61,526 nucleotides of DNA from Sphaeroforma sirkka (lineage: Eukaryota; Opisthokonta; Ichthyosporea; Ichthyophonida). The stretch spans positions 30,001 to 91,526 of the forward strand of contig LUCW03000561.1 of assembly GCA_001586965.3 (NCBI GenBank), given 5' to 3'. Each line of letters starts with the position of its first letter. Position 1 is the first letter of the stretch. Positions 47,222 to 60,200 of this stretch are shown here, piece by piece. Both the position numbers and the translations under genes were made by a program. The notes beneath the pieces are model-generated. The model ran no database searches and was not told where the DNA came from. It was given only the letters and a program-made list of their open reading frames with translations.

Positions 47222-49196
47222 TCATAACTTTCGTGTCGAATATGAATCCACATCCTCCCACGTCCAGGGTACATATTCGGCCGTAGTGTTGGGCTCGGCA
47301 TGCACAGGACACAGTGTAATGGAGGGGTCTATGGAGCCTTCTAGCAGGTACTGGTTCAGGACGGCCTGACACTTACTCGCGTCCTCACGTGCGTAGCCAA
47401 CCGCTGCCTCGGCCATACAATGGCCTATAGTAAATCAAACGTTCGCAAGGGATTGGTGAATGCTCAAGTGCTTCTGCAAATAACAACACGCATACTCGAA
47501 TACGTACACACGACCACATGAGCATTACACGCATACTCGAACACGTACACACGACCAACATACCATCTCCCTGGAATGTGATGAGCTGGCCGTTGGGGAA
47601 AGCATTACTCAGACTTGCAGACCATTTGTAATTGGTAGCGGAGTCGTAGAGATTACCCACCACCAGGACCGGTATATCGGGATCTCCCAGCCGTACGGGT
47701 CGGGGCATACTCTGAGACCCAGACAAGGCCAGCTGATACCACAAGGCTTCGAACTGGCCCCCTAGAGGATACAGGCGAGCCCTGATAGTGGTTGTGAAGG
47801 AACAAGCAATGCAACAAGTGAGTAGCATATTAAGATGGCAGAATGGGGTTCTCATAGTCGTAGTAGAACAAGCAGAAGTAGATAAGGTGTTGACAGGAGA
47901 TACGTGCCTTCGCTCTATCTCACCAAACATCGCTGGAGGACCGAGCCGGCTAGTATAATCAGAACCATGGATATTGGAAACGGCACCCACCTCGCCAACA
48001 TCACACCACAATCCACGGTTGTCCACCGGTCTGTACGCCACAACCTCGTCGATTGCTGCCTGGTCGTGCTTGGAGATACCGGCTATCACGCTCAATAAAT
48101 GGTAGTAGGCTACCGAGTACCTTATATGCTCCTTGACATAGTTGTAAAACACGGTTTCCATCAAGGTCTTTCCATCACTGGATGAATAAACCCCGCGTTT
48201 CACATTATCGAGTACATCTATGAACATTTTCTGAGAATCTGGTCCAGCGGGACACCCTTGTTGTTTATCACACAGCCTAAGAACACGTGTGAGCACGCCC
48301 TCATAAGCCTGGGCAGTCCCCTCACTAAATGCCGACGCATCAACAGTAGACAGGACCGGCCCCAAACAAAGAATACGACCTGCGTGTGCAGGGAAAAGGG
48401 TCGCGTATGTGGCACCCACTAAAGTTCCATAAGAAAATCCCATGATGCTGAGTTGTTTGGCTCCGATGCTTCGACGTAAAAGATCTAAGTCGAAGGCGAA
48501 GTCTCGTGTGCTCGTGTAATCGAGAAAGTTCTTACCATTGGGATAGTGATATTTAGGATCGTTGTACATTTCCTTTTGAACTGCTGTGCGATTTGCAATA
48601 GCGGCAAGTACCTGTTCAGTATCCGACAGGTTCGAAGGGAAACATACCATGCTGTTCACACTAGGTCGGCTGTCTTGAACCCCTCGCTGGTCTATACCGA
48701 TTATGTCGTAGCTGGCCAACAATCTACTATCCATTCGCGGCGCGCCGTAGAACTCGATAGTGCCGTTGATAAATATGTTTATACACTCTTTACCACTGCT
48801 AGGCCCACCACAGTGTAGCAGCATCGGCCCGAGAGGTGCTGGTTGTACATCAGCCAGACGCGCAACAATGGGAAGTGACACCGTCGGACACAGCTTGTTT
48901 GAGCTGTCCTGCACAAGCTTTGCTACATGGTCTTGCGTCGATTGCGTACGTTGCATTGCTTGATGGGCACAGTGAGTATCATCATGATCCAAAGGAGTGT
49001 CCAGAAAACCTTTCAACCATCTTCCAGGACCCATGCCAGTCCTGTTACGAAATGGGGCCCCGGACAAGCGTACATTGGCGGAGGGATGCACGATGCTGCT
49101 GGAAGACTCTAACTCAGAGCTGTAAAGCTGTATGGCATGGCCACCAGATATAAGCAACGCACTTACTAAGCATATGTGTAAACATAGGATCGACAT
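47222..49196 (-). CDS. Secreted tripeptidyl-aminopeptidase-like serine hydrolase
   Basis: Alpha/beta hydrolase of the TAP/Slp type, which removes short peptides from protein N-termini. Exon 1 is 49196-47564 and exon 2 is 47424-47222, joined across a 139-bp GT-AG intron with agreeing phase; about 611 residues. I chose the Met at 49196 because it starts a signal peptide (MSILCLHICLVSALLISGGHA). An upstream Met at 49244 is in frame. Motifs: GPMLLHCGGPSSGK (oxyanion region), YDIIGIDQRGVQDSRP, nucleophile GFSYGT, and PVLVVGNLYDSATNYKWS with the catalytic Asp. The catalytic His falls right after the intron (GDG then HCMAEAA). The stretch from RHVSPVNTLS to FTTTIRA (about 47920-47790) looks out of place and may be an unspliced intron, but I found no donor and acceptor in matching phase. 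Confidence 0.85.
47425..47563 (-). other. Hydrolase intron with internal 43-bp duplication
   Basis: On the minus strand GTATGTTGGTCGTGTGTACG is followed after 43 bases by a second TGGTCGTGTGTACGTATTCG. The duplication fills most of the intron and starts next to the donor. Confidence 0.7.
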
Positions 49197-49249
49197 TCTA
49201 GGGGTTGTCACTGACAGACCTGCATGTGAATACAAGAAGAACACTTATG

Positions 49250-50984
49250 ATGTGACATCTGCATACAAGTATTTTAGCCATTTGGCTTTTCGCATTTATA
49301 TATGTTAGCTCTCTCCGTGAGTCGGTGGAAATGGTGTAGTTGGGGAGATGAGTCATGGCTCATGAGTGACGACTCCCATGACTGATGATAATTCGGACGT
49401 TATTTTATGGGAAGACAATACTTCACAGTTCATAAATACTTCATCGAGAGAGTTCACAACTTCACGCGGTCTTCACCACTTCACCGGTACTCTGCCCCTG
49501 GTCCTAAAAATATATATGGTGCTGTTTTGTTTTAAAAATATTTTACAAAACAAAACAAAACAATTCTACATATGTATGTAGCCTTCTGAAATTTGAACAT
49601 TTCTATGCAATATATATATATATATATATATTTGTGTTCTATTTTAGGATCGAGGCTCGAGTCCTGAGTAATGACTCTCGACTCTCGTATCAAAGAGCAG
49701 CGCAGAGGCAACTTGGCAAGGTCCTTTTTATTTATTTTGCTGAATACTGATTCTTCATCTCTTTACTTTTTAAGAAAAAATGGACTACGTACAGTATTGC
49801 AGTTTTTCGGTCTGTTGCCGTTTATATATATTTTTATATGATATATTCTTTTTGCTCATGAAAGCTATATTTTTGGATTTTGAATCTGTCGACGATTTTC
49901 ATAACAATCTCACAATTGTCTGCTTTTTAGAGGGCTATGGCTGTGACACAGCGTCCAGGATGACAGCGTGGCAGTGACGGGACTGACGGTATGGCGCCTG
50001 ACAGCCGACACTTGACGTCTGCTGATGGGTACGGTTAATGACTTGACAGTTGATGCCGACGGACCCCCGGCGCAAACAAAAGCCACAGAAATCATCTTTT
50101 GTTGTGTGAAACCGTGAACACTGAATTGTGAAGACAGAACTTCAAGTGAAGTTGTGGTGACACAGAATCCCGTGTATCGAGCATAAAAAAATAATTTGTT
50201 TCTATGTGTTGTGATTGGATAATTTTAGTATATGTGTTAATCTATTAGTGAACGTCGAACGGGCATAGTATACTATGTATATTACTATCTGTTCAAAGAA
50301 AAAAAAACCGTTTAGAGGCTCAGACTCGCACAGTCTCAGATTGTTTTTTATAAATAGAGGCTAGAGGGCAGAGAGCCAGGGACTTGAAGACTATGGTTTG
50401 AAATTGAAAATTGAAATTTTTATGTCTTATTGGTTTTTTTCAGGGGGTTTTTCTTTTTTTTTCTAATTGATACTTCCGACAATATATGATGTTTTGAAAA
50501 AACAACAACAATAATAATATTATCGAACCCCCACTCTCCTCCTGTGGTCTTAAGTCTCTCAGAGAGCGCAACGCTGCACGGGCCACGAGCCTCGTCACGG
50601 CACTGGTCTTTTATTTTGATATAAAAACATTACCAATATGTTTTTAATTGCACTGATTGGCAGTGCTGGCCAGCAGCCGGTAAAAAATACTCAAAATGTT
50701 CAAAAAATACATAAAATGGTGCGAGAAATGTTCGTATTGGCCCTATTCTTTCCTCCCGAAAAAAGAATCGGAAAGGCCCATTTTTGTCTTCTCGCGGCCG
50801 TAACCAAACAACATCTATGACTCGTGCCGGTGCGTGTGTGTGTGAGCGGGGACATGTAAATATGTGCAATCAACAAGAGAGAACGATCGTAAATATATAT
50901 ATAGCCAGGCACTCTTAGATGTATCAAACTTAAATATACACTACTTCAACTCTTGTGTGGTGTGCCGATAGTATCTATTACAGT
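49250..50984. promoter_or_regulatory. Divergent intergenic region between hydrolase and inositol synthase
   Basis: 1.7 kb between two divergent genes, so promoters of both are expected here. Near 50893 there is a TATATATATAG stretch about 90 bases from the plus-strand ATG. One TAGCCTTCTGAAATTT word lies at 49580, followed by a TA tract. ORFs at 49780-49977 and 50638-50820 have no recognisable features. Confidence 0.4.
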
Positions 50985-52577
50985 ATGAGCAGACGATTCT
51001 CCACAGAGAAGGGAATGGATGTCCCTAACATCGAGGTGGACAGTGAGAATGTGGAGTACACAGAGGAGCACATTACGGCTAAGTACCTGTACACTAAAAA
51101 CCAGGTCAAAGTCGAGGAAAACACTGTCAAGGTCACCCCTGGCTTCCACAAATACACGTTCCAGACGGAGCGTAAGGTTGGTAAGACCGGAGTTATGCTT
51201 ATCGGTCTCGGTGGTAACAATGGTTCCACTGTAACTGCAGCTATCCTAGCCAACAAGCACAATGTCTGTTGGAACGGGCGTACTGGAAAGCTCGAGCCCA
51301 ACTACTTCGGATCACTTACACAGGCGTCTACCATCCGTCTCGGTAGCACAAACGACGGAGAGGAGATACATGTGCCATTCAACTCGCTTCTACCCATGGC
51401 CCATCCCAATGATTTTGTGGTCGGTGGATGGGATATCAACGGCGCTAATCTTGCTGACGCGACCGACCGTGCCGCTGTGTTGGACTATGACTTGCGCCAG
51501 AAGTTGCGCCCCGAGTTAGAGAAGATTACACCTATGCCCTCCATTTACTACCCCGACTTCATCGCCGCCAACCAGGCTGATCGTGCTGATAATGTGCTTT
51601 CAACTGGCTCTAAACAGAAGGATTTGGAGAAGATTAGATCCGACATCAAGGAGTTCAAGTCGAAACACGATTTGGACACCGTTGTTGTGTTGTGGACAGC
51701 CAACACTGAGCGTTTCACAGACGTGGAGCCTGGACTGAACATGACCGCTGACGAGATCCTAAACTCTGTAAAGGAGAATAAAGACGAGGTATCTCCCAGT
51801 AATATCTTTGCAATTGCCTCCATCCTGGAAGGTTGCCCGTACATTAATGGATCTCCCCAGAACACTCTGGTGCCTGGAGTTATTGAGCTATCCGAGAAGC
51901 ACAATGTGTTCATCGGGGGCGATGATTTCAAGTCAGGTCAAACCAAGATGAAGTCTGTGCTGATGGACTTCCTGGTGTCTGCTGGTATCAAGGTCGAGGC
52001 TATTGCTTCATACAATCACTTGGGTAACAATGACGGTAAGAACCTCAACGCTCCTGCGCAGTTCCGATCTAAAGAGATCTCCAAGTCGAATGTGGTGGAC
52101 GATATGGTGGCCATGAACAGCATCTTGTACAAGGAAGGAGAGCACCCTGATCACGTGGTTGTTATCAAGTATATCCCCACTGTAGGTGACTCCAAGCGCG
52201 CTCTAGACGAGTACACTTCGCGTATCTTCATGAACGGTATGAACACTATCGTCATGCACAACACATGTGAGGATTCTCTTCTGGCCACCCCACTGATCAT
52301 TGATCTAGTATGTATGACCGAGCTTATGACCAGAATCAAGTACAAGACTTCAGACTCACCAGACTGGCAGAGTTTCAAGCCTGTGCTGAGTGTACTGTCG
52401 TACATGCTCAAGGCCCCTCTAGTACCCAAGGGCACTCCAGTAGTCAATGCACTCATGAAACAGCAACGTTGTGCCACGAATATCCTTATGGCGTGTATTG
52501 GTCTCAACCCCGATCACGATATGTTGCTTGAGCATAAGACAAACCTTCCTGGTACCGTCAGCCGAGAGGAGCTGTAA
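50985..52577 (+). CDS. INO1: Myo-inositol-1-phosphate synthase, intronless
   Basis: It converts glucose-6-phosphate to inositol-3-phosphate with NAD, the committed step of inositol synthesis, in the cytosol. 530 residues from ATG 50985 ([10 protein letters not shown]); the open frame upstream of it has no ATG. A second Met at 51015 is possible. Motifs: [18 protein letters not shown] (NAD-binding glycine loop), [92 protein letters not shown] and [10 protein letters not shown], all hallmarks of the family. The carboxyl end stops soon after HMLLEHK-type sequence, without the extra tail of some animal enzymes. It is the only multi-domain gene here without introns. AATAAA follows at 52660. Confidence 0.98.
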   Translation: MSRRFSTEKGMDVPNIEVDSENVEYTEEHITAKYLYTKNQVKVEENTVKVTPGFHKYTFQTERKVGKTGVMLIGLGGNNGSTVTAAILANKHNVCWNGRTGKLEPNYFGSLTQASTIRLGSTNDGEEIHVPFNSLLPMAHPNDFVVGGWDINGANLADATDRAAVLDYDLRQKLRPELEKITPMPSIYYPDFIAANQADRADNVLSTGSKQKDLEKIRSDIKEFKSKHDLDTVVVLWTANTERFTDVEPGLNMTADEILNSVKENKDEVSPSNIFAIASILEGCPYINGSPQNTLVPGVIELSEKHNVFIGGDDFKSGQTKMKSVLMDFLVSAGIKVEAIASYNHLGNNDGKNLNAPAQFRSKEISKSNVVDDMVAMNSILYKEGEHPDHVVVIKYIPTVGDSKRALDEYTSRIFMNGMNTIVMHNTCEDSLLATPLIIDLVCMTELMTRIKYKTSDSPDWQSFKPVLSVLSYMLKAPLVPKGTPVVNALMKQQRCATNILMACIGLNPDHDMLLEHKTNLPGTVSREEL

Positions 52578-52659
52578 ACAGTTTAATGAATCGACGAACT
52601 TGGAACGTTTCTGGTGATAATCGAGTTGAACTTGTGTATATAGAGGAATCAATCTAGTC

Positions 52660-52665
52660 AATAAA
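52660..52665 (+). terminator. Polyadenylation signal of INO1
   Basis: AATAAA 83 bases after the stop codon. Confidence 0.75.
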
Positions 52666-52753
52666 ATTGGATAGCATTTTACGGGCAGACGGGCCCTTGC
52701 TTTGAGTGATATACACAGCACTTAATTTTGTATATGGTGTTTCAATCACACTA

Positions 52754-52754
<1 letters not shown>

Positions 52755-52846
<92 letters not shown>

Positions 52847-52852
52847 TACATG

Positions 52853-52902
<50 letters not shown>

Positions 52903-53235
52903 TATATATACATGTATATATGCATATACACATACATACATACACACATACATGCACACACACACACATATGCCATGTAATGCCATGTATATAATATGCA
53001 TATGCATAATGTATACATTATGCACACATATATAAAATATATATATGCATACATACATATATACATATATATATATATACATGTATATGTATATATATAT
53101 ATAATATAATAATATATATGGTTATATACATAATATAATGTATATATAATAATAATATATTACATATATAATAATATATATATATGCACACACACACATG
53201 CACACACGTCATCACACATCATATATATATATTAT

Positions 53236-53315
<80 letters not shown>

Positions 53316-53340
53316 TATATATATATATATATGTATAGAA
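52755..53340. repeat. (TA)n microsatellite block
   Basis: TA tracts with short CA and CATA stretches. It begins about 90 bases after the INO1 polyadenylation signal. Confidence 0.95.
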
Positions 53341-54900
53341 GATATTTATCTATATACCGATGCACTTCATGTATACGTATGTATATATGAAAAATACAAT
53401 AGTCACATATGATTCTATTTGTAGTTTGTTTTCCGGGAGAAAGCCCTCAACGCAAACAGATGCAGTTGCGGTGTTTTTTCGACTTTATATACAAGGATTT
53501 GTATCGTTGTGTATGTCGCTCGAAGAATATGCAATCCTTGGGCCATGTTATGTCTTTATCAACAGGTCGCCTAGCTCATCTTTTCCAAAGTCCTTTACTT
53601 TGTGGCCTCTGCTTTGTATGGATTATCGACTGCACCTCCGTTGGTACAAAATCGTATGTGAGACACTGGAATGTGTTGACTGAAAATATTTTTATATAGT
53701 TGGAAACATAGTAACACCGTTTGTGCATGTGCGCACATACTTGTTCATAATCATAAGCAGAACTGATGGTCTTATCGATAGAGGAGTTGATAGACCGCTT
53801 GCCATACTCGCCGAAGTGTAGGCATAAATGTGATCTCAAAAGTGCCTAGACAACAGGGTTGAATGTTGCTTTAACAGTCCGGATGTGCGTCAGCATCAAA
53901 TGCTACCCACGACCCAATACGCCATCAGAACTCGTGTACAATAAACTTCTTAAGGGCCGTGTTTTCAAAACATAGGAGATGCTTGTACATAAATGGGATG
54001 TAGTACAAATTACGGCGATGTCGTGAACTTGGAAAGCTCATCAGAAGTCCATGCCAAGCAAACATTGAATTTTGTATTAGCGTAGGCACCACCTTGCGAA
54101 GTTTGTATTCTTGGTCGCGAAATGCATCATAACGGGGAAATACGTATTTGTCCGTTACTAAACGATTTTTTTGACAATCAGTTACTAGCCTGACATGCAC
54201 AATACGAATGATATAAACTAAATACAGTTTGAACATTTTTTTTAGTCGCAGATGGTGGCAGGAGTGTCGCCGATTGCCGCTTAGGAGTGATAACTATCAT
54301 TGTTTTTTAATTCATAATCTATTACTTACTCTATTTCTACACAAGCACCCATGACGAATCTTGACCTGATTCCTCGCTGATTATATACAATGTCCAGCAG
54401 AAACCACATTGAAAAAGTGATTACAGCGCGCCATCAGTGGTGCCCATTTATATATGACTAACTATTGCTTTAAGAGGTTCCTTTAGGCAGAGGGAGCTGC
54501 AAGTAGATGGAAGGAGAAATTGTGTTATATGTTTGAAATGGGATCATATAAATGAACAATAGGGATAAAGGTGTATATACGCTAGTACACAAATTCAATA
54601 TTTGTATAAAATTATAAAAATATATAACAATATATATATACATACATATATACACATACATTACACATGAAGTATCAAGGGGCTAGCAAGTCGAAGTTTT
54701 ATACAGATCACAGAACAAAAAATATCCACACCCGATTCTTTAGGAAATATATGGCCCAGATGCCACCGACAATTGATTAGTCAAGCTACAGAACGATGCT
54801 AAACTCCATACGACTTCTGCAAGACAAACATAGGCCACACAACACCAGATAAACTGAATAGATCACAAGATAAACATCACTGCACGCAATGTTTCACGCA
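53341..54900. other. Intergenic, no gene assigned
   Basis: Non-repetitive. Two minus-strand frames (54236-53925, 103 codons; 53839-53576, 87 codons) have ordinary composition. They could be downstream exons of the minus-strand gene at 54918-55221, but I see no clear junctions. Confidence 0.3.
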
Positions 54901-54917
54901 AACGATAGGCTACATAC

Positions 54918-55221
54918 CACCAAGCACGGTTCCTTTTCTTGCCACAGGCAATTGCACTTTAGATATTTTCTCGTCAGCGACCACTTCGGCATCCACCATA
55001 CCATCCCCGTTGGCCAATGCTACCTCTTTCTGGTCTCTTTTCTTATTCTTTTGTCTAAGCTTTTTCTTCGAGAAGGTAACATTTGACTTGGGGTTCGTGA
55101 TACGCTGGCGTTTCTGTGTTGCCGTGAGTGTCTTGGTGATCGCAGTCACTTCCGACCGGCCTTTGGGCACGTGGTTCTTTAACAGCGACTTTTTGCGTCG
55201 ATTTTGTCCGGGAGCTGGCAT
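54918..55221 (-). CDS. First exon of a small basic protein, possibly nucleolar (C11orf98-like)
   Basis: From ATG 55221 (MPAPGQNRRKKSLLKNHVPK) to a good donor (CTTGGTG then GTATGTAG) at 54918, in phase 1. About 101 residues, very rich in Lys and Arg, with ITNPKSNVTFSKKKLRQKNK followed by an acidic patch. The SNVTFSKKK..RQ..K pattern recalls the small basic protein family of human C11orf98, linked to the nucleolus; this is from memory of the pattern and is tentative. Later exons were not found. If the intron is not real, the frame stops two codons later. Confidence 0.5.
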
Positions 55222-56620
55222 ATTGGCTTTGTTATTAGTATACTAGGTATTTTTGATAAGTGTAGACTATAAATAGTCTATCAGATATAGTACTATAGAG
55301 TTGACTGTGATAGGTATTATGTGGCTATCAAGTGAGGATGTACTACTCACAAATGCGGCAGGAATAGGTGTAGCAATCGGCAAAGGTAAATATTTCGCTG
55401 CGACACCTCATGAATTTGATAAATTTTATAAGGTACACGTGTTTCTTGACTTTCTTCCGTATGCTTTTCCGTACATAATTATTTCTAATTTAAAAAAAAT
55501 ATATTTTGTTGCGATAGGTAGTAGTACAGGTATATTTTAAACAACGAATATAACGTCGTTTTAGTCGAAAAAGTGGTATTGTTATGAAAAATCATTGATA
55601 GATAAAATAGTTTGAGGTGATAGTATGCTTGGTTGTAAGGAAAATCTGTATCATTAAACCATTCACCGTTCATCTATATTTGATAGCCTATTTTTAGAAT
55701 CCGAATCTCAGGACGTTTCGACTCTGTACGATGCAACAGTAGCCAATGGAAAGTCCTGTTGCAAAGTTTGCTCTATGATGAGGACCAATTATATACTTTA
55801 CATATGACCACAGTTCCTCTGCCTCAAGCCCATTTTTGGATATTGTGTAGTTTTAAATATTTGTTCTTGATTTAATATGGACGATGGACATCTTGTGTGT
55901 GTATTGAACTATTGACTGTTGTGAAGAGTGTGCCAACATGGTGTTTACTTTTCAAATCTGATTTCAGTTCTGCCGCAACCGAGGCTCCGGCGGTCCTCAT
56001 CGAGTCAATACCCGCGTGAGTCGTGAAATCGGAGAACCTCAGAGGGGGATAAAAAAACTATTTGAAGTAAATAAATATAAACTTGCCGTATGTATTGATC
56101 AAGCTCTCAGTCACTCTTTACACATACAATACACAGAACAACTATACCGCTTCTACAGTCATGAGTTTCACCGCTGTCGAGTCCGGTATGTATTTGTCTC
56201 TACTGAAGTCACGGGTCTCTCTCAATTTAATCATATGCATGTAAAATAATCACCAAGACGAGCAATATTGTATTGCAAGGGCCTTGTACAGTCATACAGA
56301 CCCCTTTCGTGTTCAGATCCTCTTCTATTGTGACATATGTATGTTCTGGTATGTCTTTATAGGTAGTAGCTGTAGAGCTCTGATTTTCCCATAGCGTACA
56401 TTTTGCTGCTTTCCGGTTTACGACTCGAATGGCATTAAGTTGTGTGCACACTATTTACGTGTAGATTATAGACCGAGAGCTACACTGAACTATCACTGTG
56501 TGGTTCACCACTTTTGCACGGTCACACACACACAGTCATATAACCGTCATCCCGCGCATCCTTGCGTATATTATTTGATCCTACGATAAGTTTTCAAAAT
56601 AGTGTTGGTAGCAGCGGATA
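55222..56620. promoter_or_regulatory. Region upstream of the pyrophosphatase exons
   Basis: Lies between the divergent minus-strand small-protein gene and the pyrophosphatase. A possible small exon (about 55974-56015, preceded by a TTTCAG acceptor and followed by GTGAGT) reads open in more than one frame and could be an upstream pyrophosphatase exon. I could not prove the link. Confidence 0.3.
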
Positions 56621-56735
56621 TGTCTGTTGTATACATTTGCCTTAGTTACCTCGGATGACGTTGGGTTTGATTTGCATATATATGTACTTTTTTGCTTATA
56701 TTTGTACTTTTCTCTCTATCTCTCTCTCTGTCACA

Positions 56736-56739
<4 letters not shown>

Positions 56740-56802
<63 letters not shown>

Positions 56803-56816
56803 TTATATTTACAAAC

Positions 56817-56913
<97 letters not shown>

Positions 56914-56926
56914 TTTTTACAACACA

Positions 56927-56967
<41 letters not shown>

Positions 56968-57005
56968 CAACATACACTATATATATATATATATATATAT
57001 ACTTG
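56740..57005. repeat. (CA)n then (TA)n microsatellite
   Basis: About 45 bases of CA followed by about 220 bases of mostly TA, inside or just before the first visible pyrophosphatase intron. Confidence 0.95.
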
Positions 57006-57283
57006 CATGTCTTGTATATGTACTTAGATTGCATATGCTATCTATGTTCTGTCGACGAGTCATCTTAGTCCTCTCAATACCTGCAGCACTATGCTTTTAT
57101 ACGGGCCTGTTTTGAAAGAAAAAAAATCACGATTTCTCTGTCCGTCCCTAATGCTGTGAACATGTTGCTATTAGTGTTTTCTTCTCTCCATGGTCACCAC
57201 ACACACTCGGATACCGAGTCTACCATACTATACATGCCGCTTATTTTTACAACTTCTCCTCCTTTATACTCTTACCCGTATAG

Positions 57284-60200
57284 GGTCACCCTACACCCCC
57301 GAATACCGTGTGTACTACAAGAATGCCGATGGCAAGCTGATCAACCCATGGCACGATATCCCTCTCAAGTCGGCTGGAGGCAACTTCAACATGATCTGTG
57401 AGATTCCCAGGTACACCAACGCCAAGATGGAGGTATGTGAGAACTCCCGCGTGGTATCATTGAATTCGGTGTCGGAGATCACTTTTGTGCCCTTGTGCAA
57501 TGGTTTGTGCACCAGTTGACCTTGTTTTAACTGATGAGGGTCTGGGCTATTGCGGTGAGAGTACACCGTGTTTGTGATTGATGCCTATAAGTTTGTTCGC
57601 TGAAATTATAGATGAAAGAGTCGTATACATTAACCTGCCCCTTTCGGTGCTTTGTCAGTGCAGTGTGACATGTATATTGACCTGGGGTGCCCCAAAGTTT
57701 GTATTGTGGTGATAGCATCTGTAGACTACTATCTACTACTCAACTGTTGCTGTGTTGGAATACATTTACTGTCAGCACATCTATATGCAATGTTATCAAT
57801 TATAATACACCCTGGTCTTCTTGAAATACCAAAAATTGGCATTTGGGGTTTTTTTTGTTTGTTTCGACTCTCATTGCTAAATCGAATGGTCAATTTTTTT
57901 AACGTATAGATCGCCACCAAGGAGACTCTAGGCCCAATCAAGCAGGACGTGAAGAAAGGAAACATCCGTTTCGTCGTAAACCCATTCCCCCACCACGGAT
58001 ACATCTGGAACTACGGTGCTTTCCCTCAGGTATATATATATTAAAGCGTGTTCAAGGTGAATGGTACCTTTGATGAGTTTCTGTCTTCGAGGTATATATT
58101 AAAGCGTGCTCAAGGTGAATGGTACCTTTAGAGTTTCTGTATGCGAAAATGTTAATTGGGCATGCGTATTTGGTGCTGGCTAGGCCCTCTTTTCTGGATT
58201 TCTGTTACATTTCACATTTATTTGGCCACGTCGGCTGTACTGTTTCATAACGTGTCTTTGATACACATAGTTCTCAAAATCGGGCGTTCCTTTACGACCC
58301 ACAACACTTCAAGTTCATTGCATGTTGTCCCGGATATTATATTTATAGCTCGTTACCTACTCGTCTCTATAAATAGACCTGGGAGGACGATGAGCACGTC
58401 GACCCCCGCACAGAGGCCAAGGGTGACAACGATCCTCTGGACGTCTGTGAGATTGGTCAGCAGATTGCCACCCGTGGTGAGGTGTACGAGGTCAAAATCC
58501 TTGGGCTTCTGGCCATGATTGATGATGGTAGGTAGATGCTGGATGGGTGTGTGTGGGGGGGTAGGGTTTGATGATGGTAAGTAGATGGTGGATGGTTGTG
58601 GGGGGTAGGGTTTGATGATGGATGGGTGTGGTGGGTAGGGTTTGATGATGGTAGGTAGATGATGGATGAGTGTGGTGAGTAGGGTAATACAGTTTTGCTG
58701 TATACGCACTCGGATTGTCCGATGCACCTGGTCTTTGGTATTAGGGGCTTCAAAGTAAACAAGGTGCAAACACTTAGAAGTTCGGCACATGTTCGCACCT
58801 AAGTGTGTGTGTTATACATCTCAAGCTATTCTTATACATCCATCACCATTCGCACACTTGGAAGTTCGGTACATGTTCGTACCTTCGTGTGTATGTGTTG
58901 TATTTATCAAGCTATTCTTATATACCCATCGCCATTACATCTCAACTGATTGTAGGCGAGACTGATTGGAAGATCATGGCTATCCGGACATCAGACCCCC
59001 TCGCCTCTAAGCTCAACGACATCGGCGACATTGAGAAGGAGATGCCTGGCTTCCTAGATGCCACCCGCGACTGGTTCAAGGTTTACAAGGTGTGTGTACT
59101 CACATCGGCATATAGTTTGCAAGGTGTGTACACATATACATGCAGTGCGTAGCTGTGTTTAGTATGCATGTGCTGTGGATTAAGACATACTTCCAGCTCA
59201 TGTGAAGGTAAAGGCTTGTATTCGTTTGCCCACAGTTCGATGCTTAAGCTTCACTCACACGGGATGTATGGTGTGTACTTTCCTTGATAGTTCGCAGCCG
59301 TAGTTGTGGGGTCAAGTGTGGTATCCGTTTAAACTGTTCCTTACCCAAAGCCAAGTTGTAGGCTTCCAATCGCTCGTATTATAACCCAGTGTTCATCGGT
59401 TTGTCTCATACCCAGGCCGCTATGCCATACCCAATACCAAAACCCTAAACCTCCATAGAGTTATAAAAATAGAACGATATAAATCATCTACCACAGGAGA
59501 ACACTCGCACCCTTCATACATAGCCCATTGCACACCCTCACATCCATCTCCAAACCCTCACATCCCCTCCATCTCCACAATCATATCCACGCACATAGAT
59601 TGCCGACGGCAAGCCCGCCAACGAGTTCGCCTTCGGAGGTGAGTACAAGGACAAAGATTTTGCCCTGGGTGTGGTAGAGGAGACCAACGGGTTCTGGGAG
59701 CAGCTCATGGCCAAGGGACACAAGTCACTAGACCTCACCAACACCACCCTAACCAAGGGCGACAACTTGGCGGACGATAAGGTTGCGGCGGTGGCGAGTG
59801 CTATGGCCCCCAAGGGTGAGGAAGCCAGCAAGCCCGACAACGGTAGGTGTGGTGTGGTGTGTGGTGTGGTGCTTGTGATATAGACGGGGGTACGGTGTGG
59901 TGGTTGGGGTTGGGTTGGGGGTGTATTGTATATGTATTGGGGGGGGGTTAGGTGGTTGGGTGGTTGTTTCTGTGCGTGGGTGTTCGGAGGGCTTTGGGCC
60001 TTGCTTTCTGGCTCGGGTATTTGAGTGTTTGGTGATGGATTAGTGCGACTGGATGGTAAGGGAAGTGTGTAGGTTCGGCAGCTTTTAACAGCACGCCCAC
60101 GGGCGATGTTAACACATCTGAGGCGTACGAAGACCCGACCTTCTATAGATCAGGAGGTGCCTTGGATACGGATAAGAACCTCTATCATCGGTATCTACTT

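Noticed and set aside
50955..50984. Ten-codon N-terminal extension of INO1
   Set aside because: It would begin at GTG, not ATG, and has no family similarity.
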